64,000 nucleotides of DNA from Parapedobacter koreensis (lineage in GTDB: Bacteria; Bacteroidota; Bacteroidia; Sphingobacteriales; Sphingobacteriaceae), in the NCBI RefSeq assembly GCF_900109365.1, contig NZ_FNZR01000004.1, positions 1 to 64,000 on the forward strand, given 5' to 3'. A model generated the notes under the pieces. That model was not told where the DNA came from. It did no database searches and was given only the letters and a program-made list of their open reading frames with translations. Both the position numbers and the translations under genes were made by a program. Below, piece by piece: positions 17,193 through 23,599 of the stretch. The stretch's first letter is position 1. Every line of letters starts with the position of its first letter.

Positions 17193-17528
17193 CTAAAGAT
17201 ACGGCCCATTTTCGGTACTGATGTTGTCGAAATCATAGTTGGAAAGTTCCGCTGCAGGAAATTCCTCGGGAATATCCGATTCCGTCAGTTTTTCCGCGTG
17301 GCAAGGATTAGGTAACGTCTCCTCGCAATCACCGGCAGGGGGCAGTTCTTCCCGGTACACATAGTTGCCTTCCGAGTTAAGGATCCATACTCCCGGAGGC
17401 GTTGTCAACCGTTCTTCCTTTTTCACCACCGGTTCTTCCTCAACCTTGGCATTGTTTACGTAGTAATTTACACCCAGTGCAATCACTACGGCGGCTATAA
17501 CGCCTGATGTTAATTCAAATACTTTCAT
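17193..17528 (-). CDS. Small membrane-anchored or exported protein, possibly DUF6520-like
   Basis: The 111-residue protein has one N-terminal hydrophobic helix (about 5-25) and then a short, acidic, proline-rich exported part. That part contains two cysteines in D-C-E-E-T-L-P-N-P-C and aromatic strands around V-W-I-L-N-S-E-G-N-Y-V-Y. The layout resembles the small DUF6520-type secreted proteins of Bacteroidota, but the match is weak. It is convergent with the Sus operon and has its own 109-base upstream region. Function unknown. Confidence 0.55.
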   Translation of the reverse strand: MKVFELTSGVIAAVVIALGVNYYVNNAKVEEEPVVKKEERLTTPPGVWILNSEGNYVYREELPPAGDCEETLPNPCHAEKLTESDIPEEFPAAELSNYDFDNISTENGPYL

Positions 17529-17637
17529 CGTAAAAGATGCTTAATGTGTTTGGCTTGTTTTTTTAGATGGCCCACCACGGCCATGTGTCGTTTCCTGCGG
17601 TCTTCCCGTCCTTGACGGTCCAGGCCGCGCCGATTGG

Positions 17638-18597
17638 TCAAGGGCTCACGGCGCGCCTCCTTCCGTTAGGTGTTTCGATGTGTCTATGAATCGGGCTGAA
17701 CCGGGTTTCAACAGCCATGGGGCCGTAGGCGGTAGCCAGGGCTTCCCACTCTTGCGGGGCCAAGGGCATCAGGATGCCGTCTTTGCCAAGCTTCTTGTCC
17801 CGGAAGCGGCGCAGCTCGTAGTCGGGCTGCAGGATGCTGTTGGCGATGCCGGCCAGGTAGCGGAGCGGCTTCGGCTGCCCGGCGGGGAAGGCCATCGCCT
17901 CGCGCTTGCCGTACCGCAGGAAATAAAACGTGTTGTCTTTGTCTCCTTCGCAACAGGCAGTGTAGCGGAAGTGCTTCCCGTCTTTATCCAGCCCTTTGGA
18001 GATCCAGGAAAGAAATTGTTCCAGTGGTTCCGTGCCGCTGAGGTCATATACCCACAGGTCTATTTCCTCCGTGAGCGTTTCCCCGGAGCGGCCGCCCTCA
18101 AACAGGTTGGTGCGTACCCAGCGTACGCGGTCCCACGGGCCGAGCATTTCAAGGGCATCATTCAGCGAAGCGGGGAGGTCTGCCTCCAGGTAAAAGGCCG
18201 CAAACAGTCCATCCAGCCATTGCATCAGCACCGGGTCATGTACAATCGGGCAACGCGCATAGCGTATCCATGGGCTTGCGTACCGCCATTCAACGGCTCC
18301 GTCGCGCAGGGTGAGGTAGGCCACAGCGCCCGTAGGCCGTAGTGGATTGGAAAACTGGATGATGAACGGGTCGGCATGTGGGTCGGCAGTAAGATGCGGG
18401 CCAAGGATGGCAAACCCGGGCATGGCCAGTAGGTCCGTCTCCGCATGATTCAGCCGGAGGTGCCGCCGGTAGTGCGCCATCATCGCTGGCGTAGTAGCCG
18501 GTGCCGCGTCGGCCGCCCCGGCCCGTGCGATGTCGGCCGCTGCTACTTCAAGGGACGTGTCTTTTGTTTTCCTCATGGAAACAAAAGTAGGGCGCAT
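17638..18597 (-). CDS. Uncharacterised 319-residue protein
   Basis: I do not recognise this protein. It has no signal peptide or membrane segment. It is rich in Ala, Arg and Trp, with a low-complexity Ala-rich N-terminus and a strand-rich centre (P-F-I-I-Q-F-S-N-P, V-A-Y-L-T-L-R-D-G, V-E-W-R-Y-A-S-P-W-I-R-Y). The gene is markedly G+C-rich, and every other frame is open too, so coding direction rests on continuity and on plausible composition. The start may lie downstream of 18597: M8 also fits. It is transcribed in the same direction as the Crp-like gene upstream, 112 bases away. Confidence 0.6.
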   Translation of the reverse strand: MRPTFVSMRKTKDTSLEVAAADIARAGAADAAPATTPAMMAHYRRHLRLNHAETDLLAMPGFAILGPHLTADPHADPFIIQFSNPLRPTGAVAYLTLRDGAVEWRYASPWIRYARCPIVHDPVLMQWLDGLFAAFYLEADLPASLNDALEMLGPWDRVRWVRTNLFEGGRSGETLTEEIDLWVYDLSGTEPLEQFLSWISKGLDKDGKHFRYTACCEGDKDNTFYFLRYGKREAMAFPAGQPKPLRYLAGIANSILQPDYELRRFRDKKLGKDGILMPLAPQEWEALATAYGPMAVETRFSPIHRHIETPNGRRRAVSP

Positions 18598-18709
18598 TTC
18601 ATCCTCGGTAAGTCCCGCCTTAGGGAGACTAATTGCGTGAGCGGTCTTATGAAAAATGATTAAAGATTATGAAAAATAATTATCATGTTGTTTGGTTTAT
18701 GATTTATGA

Positions 18710-19294
18710 TTATGATCGGTCTCGGAGGTAGCGGCTTTTCATCCGGTAGTAGGTGCTCCGGCCCATCCGCAGCAACTGCCATTGGGGTGCATCGGGCAAG
18801 TGGGGCGCTTGGCGGCCGAAACGGTCCATGTATGCGCAATACCGGGCATAGTAGTACGGCTCGCTTCCAAGCGTAATCAGCAACTCGAAAAAGTTGATTT
18901 TGCGCTGTTTCATCACATGCAGGAGCTCGGCAAATGCGGGGAAGTGCCGTTGGGCCTCGCGCGCTTCCGCTATCGGAACCAATAGCAGCGTGGTATTTTC
19001 GATGGCCATGTATTCCGCTTCGCGAAGCCGCGGGGTGAAGGGATGCTGCGTGCCGGTAAAATAGTCCATCGGCTGCATGAGTTCGCACAGCAGGGGGGTG
19101 CCAGCACTATTTTTACGGTAGCCGGCCACCAGGCCCGAGAGCACGATGCAAAAGAAGGGGAAGCGCTGGCCTTCCAGCTTGATGACCTGCATGCTGCGAT
19201 ACCGCTTTAATTTCGATCGGCCACGGACGAACGATTGGCTGTCCGCCCCTAAGGCAGGGCAATGCTTGCTCCAATAGGTGAATAGCCGTTCCAT
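18710..19294 (-). CDS. Divergent Crp/Fnr-like cyclic-nucleotide-binding-fold regulator
   Basis: The start at 19294 gives 194 residues. The first 110 residues follow the cNMP-binding beta-roll (V-I-K-L-E-G-Q, F-F-C-I-V-L-S-G-L-V-A-G-Y, L-M-Q-P-M-D-Y-F-T-G). A long dimer helix and a short C-terminal helical segment (W-Q-L-L-R-M-G-R-S-T-Y-Y-R-M-K-S) may form the DNA-binding part. The phosphate-binding R of classical Crp is not evident, as in many Bacteroidota members. It is divergent from the peptide/acyltransferase locus, separated by a 551-base region, and could regulate it. Confidence 0.75.
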   Translation of the reverse strand: MERLFTYWSKHCPALGADSQSFVRGRSKLKRYRSMQVIKLEGQRFPFFCIVLSGLVAGYRKNSAGTPLLCELMQPMDYFTGTQHPFTPRLREAEYMAIENTTLLLVPIAEAREAQRHFPAFAELLHVMKQRKINFFELLITLGSEPYYYARYCAYMDRFGRQAPHLPDAPQWQLLRMGRSTYYRMKSRYLRDRS

Positions 19295-19683
19295 CGAAAG
19301 GTTCGTTAACGGGTGTAAATTACGGCTTCGTGAACGGCCCGTCAATGGAACAGGTGGAACCAAGCGCACACCTGCGTAAACGCAATGTCCTTAAAAAAGA
19401 TTGAACCCGATAATTTGATGGAAATCCGGTACTGAAAAAATAAAAAAGACGCCCCGCCCCGGCGGTCGGTGCCGTATCGTTTTTGGTGATGGCGGTCTCG
19501 GGGCCGGGACACGGGGGTAATAGCAGGGTTTCATGCAAAAATAGGGCTTGAAATTTAACCGGCACGCCAAGCGGACTGCGCCCGTGGCCAACCCCGGAAC
19601 TCGATGGAACCACTTGGCTAATTGCCGGGGCGCACAGCCCGCCAATCAGGGGTTTGATGGAACCCGAAGGGCCACCGCCGGAT

Positions 19684-19713
19684 TTTCATTCCCGGATTTG
19701 GGGGTTTCATTCC
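19684..19713 (+). promoter_or_regulatory. Candidate LytTR operator: two 9-bp direct repeats
   Basis: TTTCATTCC occurs at 19684-19692 and again at 19705-19713, with exactly 12 bases between, a 21-base period. LytTR regulators bind two direct repeats of about 9 bases with a 12-13 base spacer. The pair lies 26 bases upstream of the -33 element of the peptide promoter, an activator position. A LytTR regulator is encoded in the same locus. The pairing of site and regulator is inferred. Confidence 0.6.
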
Positions 19714-19739
19714 GCTATATCCCATTTGGTTCTTTTGTC

Positions 19740-19770
19740 TTTGACGGGTGGAACCGGTATTGCATGTTTG
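19740..19770 (+). promoter_or_regulatory. Candidate primary-sigma promoter of the peptide gene
   Basis: A TTG element (19741-19743, within TTTGAC) is followed after 19 bases by CATGTTTG (19763-19770), one mismatch from the Bacteroidota -7 consensus TAnnTTTG. Transcription would start near 19777, giving a leader of about 70 bases. Confidence 0.6.
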
Positions 19771-19845
19771 CAGGGTGATCACCATAGTGAATGCCCTGAA
19801 TCAAGCTTGTAAGGGGCAATCTGTTGAACTTAAAAAATCAAGAAA

Positions 19846-20016
19846 ATGGAAATTACAGATTTATTAGAAATGGTCAATAATACGGATGTATTGCAGGCAC
19901 TGGTGGGAAAGCTATCCAGCGCGATACCGGTAAATGACTTGATGGTGGGCGGTAGCAATCCGTTTATACCGGATTACTCCAGTTGCGAAACGCCGATTAT
20001 CGGGATATTCAGTTAG
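19846..20016 (+). CDS. 56-residue peptide with possible double-glycine leader (candidate signal or RiPP precursor)
   Basis: The frame starts at an ATG preceded by an A-rich ribosome-loading stretch typical of Bacteroidota. The first 36 residues are acidic and amphipathic (D-L-L-E-M-V, V-L-Q-A-L-V-G-K-L) and end in D-L-M-V-G-G, resembling a double-glycine leader cut by C39 peptidases. The remaining 20 residues (S37 to S56) contain a single Cys (C47), several Ser, Pro-rich turns and a hydrophobic I-I-G-I-F-S end. Ser or Cys could carry an acyl group. The gene is followed by its own terminator hairpin and then an acyltransferase, sensor kinase and LytTR regulator, which suggests a secreted signal. 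No C39 exporter is in the window. The role is inferred. Confidence 0.6.
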   Translation: MEITDLLEMVNNTDVLQALVGKLSSAIPVNDLMVGGSNPFIPDYSSCETPIIGIFS

Positions 20017-20022
20017 CTTATC

Positions 20023-20056
20023 AGGGGCATGCCTCGCATGCGCATGCCCCTTTTTC
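20023..20056 (+). terminator. Terminator/attenuator between peptide and acyltransferase genes
   Basis: AGGGGCATGC (20023-20032) and GCATGCCCCT (20042-20051) form a perfect 10-bp stem with a 9-base loop, followed directly by TTTTTC. It starts 6 bases after the peptide stop and ends 10 bases before the acyltransferase ATG. Partial readthrough would make far more peptide mRNA than enzyme mRNA, as in many peptide-precursor operons. Confidence 0.8.
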
Positions 20057-20066
20057 AGGATAGACC

Positions 20067-21092
20067 ATGGAAAAAAGATACAACGCACATTGCGAATCGA
20101 TTTTTAGGGAAATCGATCAGCTGGATATGACGGCTTCAGCGCCACTGCATAACCAGTTTACCTTCTTCAGTGCCAATATGGAGCACTTTATGCCGATGGT
20201 GCCGCCCAGTGAACACGAAGTATACTTTCGCGGAACGATGTACCACAGACGGTTGAGCCGGCTGGATCTGTCGTATGCCGCAGCGGGCTACCTGCCCACA
20301 ATCGTCGGGTGGGATGCCGCATGGGTGGATAGCCTGAGGCAAGAGCCCGCCATCATCGCGTGCGCCCATATGGGGGCGCACATGCTCATCGGCATGTTGC
20401 TGGCCAAAGCGGGGGCGCCGCTGGCGGTGTTGGTGGCGGAGCACCTGGTGCCCGCGCTGACCGAAATCTGGAAAACCGCCGCCAGGACAGACCCATCCCT
20501 GCGGCTACCCCTTATCGTAGACACGGGCCCCAAAACCTCCTTGCGCCGGCTGATGAACCTGGCGAAGTCTGGCGTAAGCTTGCTCGTCTATTGGGATGGT
20601 GAGGAACATGGCGGCAAGGACGATCGGCAGCAGGCCGTCTGTGTACCACTGCTGGGGCAACATATCGTCCTCCGGCGCGGCATACCGTTTTTGGCAAGGG
20701 CAACCGGATTGCCCATCTATCCGCTGACGGCGTTTCGCCAGCAGGATGGATCGGTAGGGGTACACCATGGTCGCTGCATCCGGGTGGAAGACTACCGCGG
20801 TCCGGATTTCTTCCGCTACACCATGCAAGCCGTGGTGGATGGCTTCTCATCGTCGCTAATCCATTTTCCGGCCCAGTGGAACAAATGGACCCACCTGCAC
20901 CGCATGGTATTCCCCGAGCACTTCTTTGTCGAATCCGGGAAGAAACTGAGCAATCGCTATGGGATCTTACAGGGAGACGACGCCTACTTTTTATTTGCAC
21001 GACGGGATTACCAGGCTGTTGCGCTACCCCAAAAAGAGGTGGATAGGCTTTGCGATGATGCTAAAAAAAGGACAGGCAATTGCATGTTGTGA
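20067..21092 (+). CDS. Divergent LpxL/HtrB-like (lysophospholipid) acyltransferase
   Basis: The 341-residue protein follows the lipid A late-acyltransferase fold: I-I-A-C-A-H101-M-G-A-H-M, then Y-W-D-G-E-E (about 175-180), then G-I-P-F-L-A-R-A-T-G-L-P-I-Y-P (205-219). Known LpxL enzymes use an H-x4-D/E pair. Here H101 is present but position 106 is Met, so the catalytic acid is missing or shifted (H105 and D178 are candidates). No N-terminal transmembrane anchor is visible, unlike LpxL. It lies 50 bases after the peptide gene and 38 bases before the kinase start. I infer that it could acylate the peptide. A lipid-modifying role is the alternative. Confidence 0.7.
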   Translation: MEKRYNAHCESIFREIDQLDMTASAPLHNQFTFFSANMEHFMPMVPPSEHEVYFRGTMYHRRLSRLDLSYAAAGYLPTIVGWDAAWVDSLRQEPAIIACAHMGAHMLIGMLLAKAGAPLAVLVAEHLVPALTEIWKTAARTDPSLRLPLIVDTGPKTSLRRLMNLAKSGVSLLVYWDGEEHGGKDDRQQAVCVPLLGQHIVLRRGIPFLARATGLPIYPLTAFRQQDGSVGVHHGRCIRVEDYRGPDFFRYTMQAVVDGFSSSLIHFPAQWNKWTHLHRMVFPEHFFVESGKKLSNRYGILQGDDAYFLFARRDYQAVALPQKEVDRLCDDAKKRTGNCML

Positions 21093-21130
21093 CAACATTT
21101 TGTACTTTCCGCTGTCTAAACACACTATCT

Positions 21131-22186
21131 ATGCTCAAACATTATCTTCCGAAACCGTGGAATCATTGGCTACCTATGCACCGGTTTGCGTATTACCAAA
21201 TCGTGTATTGGATTTGCTACGTAGGGCTCACCTTTGCAAACAACAGTTTGATGCCCAATCCGTTTCGCTGGTGGGAGGTGCTGATTACCATTGCCTTTAT
21301 CATGGCGATCGTATATTCCATCGTCTACGTGTTCCTGCGGGGCCTCAAGCCAGCGGCAAAGACCGCAGCGGTATTGATCGGGATGTTCATCGGCTATGCC
21401 TTGCTGTATTACCTCGTTGCTTTCGTTTGGGGCAGATCTTTTGGAGAACGGATCGTCAAGGTGGGGGATCGGCTTACCATCGGGGGCTACCTGTTTACGA
21501 TGCTTATCCATTGGTATCATTCCATGTTGGATGCCGGATTGCTGGCGGCGATATACCGTGTGCGGAAGGTGGAAGGGCAGAAGCGCGAGCTCTTGGAAAA
21601 AAACCACCAAACGCACGTGCAATTTCTGACCGCACAGATTGATCCGCACGAGCAGGCCAACCTGCTGAATATCCCGTATCAATTGGCCGTTTCGACCGGC
21701 AATATGGATATGGCGGAGGTGTTGTTGCATGTGAAACAACGGTTGCTCTACGTGCCGGAAAAAGCGAAGGATATCAGCAGTGAAGTGCCTTTGGGCGCAG
21801 AAATGGAGCAATGCGACCGGATTATCTGGTTGAACAGCAAGCGTTTCCCGAAGTGCTTTGTGACCATTGATGTGCCTGAAGTACTGCATCATTGGGTCGT
21901 GCCCGTATTTTCGGTATCGGCATTCCTGCAGAATGCATTTAAATACGGCGTATCGTGGGATGAGCACGTGCCCATCAGTTTGCGGGCCCGGCAGGAGGAC
22001 AACCGCTTGACCATCCGTTTACGGAATAAAATCAATCCCCATAAAGCCGATGAAACATCCTCAGGCATAGGCAACGACAACATCCGCCAACGGCTGGCAT
22101 TATTGTATGATGGCAGGGCAGGGCTGGAGACCTGCCACACACCGGATGGATGGTACGAAGCCATACTAACATTTACCAAATCATAA
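21131..22186 (+). CDS. LytS/AgrC-like membrane sensor histidine kinase
   Basis: The ATG at 21131 gives 351 residues with four hydrophobic helices (about 17-36, 50-72, 78-100 and 117-143) and little periplasmic sequence, like receptors of peptide pheromones. A His_kinase-type dimerisation segment follows, F-L-T-A-Q-I-D-P-H-E-Q-A-N-L-L-N. The usual form is Q-I-x-P-H-F-L-F-N-x-L-N, so the phospho-accepting His is kept while the F-L-F is changed. The ATPase has the N-box A-F-L-Q-N-A-F-K-Y-G and G-I-G-N-D-N-I-R-Q-R-L. The LytTR regulator starts 3 bases after the stop, so the pair is a two-component system, probably sensing the adjacent peptide. Confidence 0.85.
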   Translation: MLKHYLPKPWNHWLPMHRFAYYQIVYWICYVGLTFANNSLMPNPFRWWEVLITIAFIMAIVYSIVYVFLRGLKPAAKTAAVLIGMFIGYALLYYLVAFVWGRSFGERIVKVGDRLTIGGYLFTMLIHWYHSMLDAGLLAAIYRVRKVEGQKRELLEKNHQTHVQFLTAQIDPHEQANLLNIPYQLAVSTGNMDMAEVLLHVKQRLLYVPEKAKDISSEVPLGAEMEQCDRIIWLNSKRFPKCFVTIDVPEVLHHWVVPVFSVSAFLQNAFKYGVSWDEHVPISLRARQEDNRLTIRLRNKINPHKADETSSGIGNDNIRQRLALLYDGRAGLETCHTPDGWYEAILTFTKS

Positions 22187-22189
22187 CTC

Positions 22190-22963
22190 ATGGAAAAACG
22201 GAAAGTGCTCATTGTTGACGATGAATTGCCGGCGCTGAATGTGCTGGTAACGATGCTGGCCAAACGGCCCGACCTCGAAATCGTGCTGGCCACCACGGAG
22301 TACCAGGTGGCGTATGACTACCTGGACGAAAACGATGTGGATTTGCTGATCGTTGATCTCGATCTGCGGGTAGACAGCGGATACAACCTCATGGCAGCCG
22401 TGGAACCACCGACACAGATTATCGTGTGTACGGCCTCGGAGCGTGAAGGCTCAGAGGCTATCTACCATGGCGCTATTGATTTCGTGGTGAAAATGGTGCA
22501 GGAAGACCGGCTGATTTTTGCGGTAGACCGGGCGTTGCGGCAGTTGGAATTGCTGGAGCATGAACAGGCGAACCGGGTTTATCCTTCAACGGTTGCCGTA
22601 CAGTTGGAGACTTCGGACGCTTTTGTGAATGTGCGCGTGGGTGAATTGGTCTATGCCCGCTCCGAGGGTAAGTCTACCTACCTGTGTCTCGCAAACGGGC
22701 ACGAGCTGCTGGCCAAGAAGCTGTTGCGCAACTTGCAGCTGCTATTGAATCCGGCGGAGTTTATCCGCATTCAAAAGGGGTTTATTGTGAGCCGGGAGGC
22801 GATCGATCATTACCTGCCAGGGGCGCTATTCAAAACGAAGAATTGGTGGGTGGAGCTGCGCGACGAGGTGGCCTCCAGGGAGGAAAATAGTCGGGAACCA
22901 CGGCGATTGCCGGTAGGGGAACGGTATCGGCACAGGGTGGAAAAAGCATTGGGAATCCGGTAA
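22190..22963 (+). CDS. LytTR-family response regulator
   Basis: The receiver domain (1-120) has the acidic pair D10-D11, the phosphorylation site in L-L-I-V-D56-L-D and the conserved Lys in F-V-V-K. After a linker, a LytTR DNA-binding domain (about 145-250) shows V-N-V-R-V-G-E-L-V-Y-A-R-S-E-G-K-S-T-Y, F-I-R-I-Q-K-G-F-I-V and R-R-L-P-V-G-E-R-Y-R. It is the cognate partner of the kinase 3 bases upstream. The 9-bp direct repeat at 19684-19713 has the right geometry for its binding site, which would close an autoinduction loop. Confidence 0.9.
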   Translation: MEKRKVLIVDDELPALNVLVTMLAKRPDLEIVLATTEYQVAYDYLDENDVDLLIVDLDLRVDSGYNLMAAVEPPTQIIVCTASEREGSEAIYHGAIDFVVKMVQEDRLIFAVDRALRQLELLEHEQANRVYPSTVAVQLETSDAFVNVRVGELVYARSEGKSTYLCLANGHELLAKKLLRNLQLLLNPAEFIRIQKGFIVSREAIDHYLPGALFKTKNWWVELRDEVASREENSREPRRLPVGERYRHRVEKALGIR

Positions 22964-22973
22964 ATCGCGGCTT

Positions 22974-23549
22974 ATGGTGAGCAAACACTTGGATCGGATC
23001 AACCGCGAGGTGGAACGGATATGGAAGTCGAACGGTGGGGCTGAATGCTGGGATGTTCATGCGCTGGACAGCTTGAACGCCGGCTTTCATGGCCTCATTG
23101 CGGAGACAGCCGGTCAGTTGGAGGAATGGAACGTGGAATTGGGTGCCCGTGAGGAATTGCAGCAGCGTATCCTATCGGCACTACCCGAGTCAGACCGTAT
23201 AAAGGAGCTGTGGTGGAACGAGCAACGGGCATTCTATACGGACCTGCTGGAGCGGATGGATACGTACTTCAACTACGACGACACCGCGGTGGTGACGTTT
23301 TCCATCAACGCCCTGGAAATACTTTTCCTGGTGCGCCTGCTGATCGAAGAAGGTGTGCTCCAAACCGAAACCCTCCAACCCGTTTTTCGCTACTTGAGCC
23401 GTTATGGGCATACCGAACGGTATAGTAAACTGTCTTTCGATAGTCTCAAAAAACGTTACAGCTTGCGCCATGACGGATCACGCAAAAAAGTAAAACAAAT
23501 CCTGACGAACATGATCAAACGTATTGATCAGGGGCCTCCCCGCGGCTGA
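22974..23549 (+). CDS. RteC-like or unknown helical protein downstream of the LytTR regulator
   Basis: The 191-residue protein is helical, without signal or membrane segments. The C-terminal half (I-N-A-L-E-I-L-F-L-V-R-L-L-I-E-E-G, then Y-S-K-L-S-F-D-S-L-K-K-R-Y, then V-K-Q-I-L-T-N-M-I-K-R-I) resembles the C-terminus of RteC proteins, regulators known from Bacteroides conjugative transposons. Its N-terminus is shorter. It begins 10 bases after the regulator and closes the operon. The RteC match is tentative. Confidence 0.5.
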   Translation: MVSKHLDRINREVERIWKSNGGAECWDVHALDSLNAGFHGLIAETAGQLEEWNVELGAREELQQRILSALPESDRIKELWWNEQRAFYTDLLERMDTYFNYDDTAVVTFSINALEILFLVRLLIEEGVLQTETLQPVFRYLSRYGHTERYSKLSFDSLKKRYSLRHDGSRKKVKQILTNMIKRIDQGPPRG

Positions 23550-23599
23550 AAGCTTGCTGCCTACCTGCTGGTAGACCCGCGCACCGTGACCCGCTACCG

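Larger units (their letters stand above)
19295..19845. other. Long regulatory region before the peptide locus
   Basis: This 551-base, G+C-rich region has no convincing gene. It holds a perfect 9-base direct repeat (19684-19713) and a promoter (19740-19770), both described separately. Several ATGGAA-type words (19345, 19418, 19604, 19657) recur without regular spacing. Short frames on both strands here have no features and overlap the regulatory sites. Confidence 0.6.

Noticed and set aside
19345-19662. Recurring ATGGAA words as a regulator-binding array
   Set aside because: Spacing (73, 186 and 53 bases) is irregular and the word is short, so chance is sufficient.
19391-19778. Short frames on both strands in the 19.3-19.8 kb region as further peptides
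   Set aside because: They overlap the promoter and operator, are Pro/Arg-rich by base composition, and lack leader or cleavage features.
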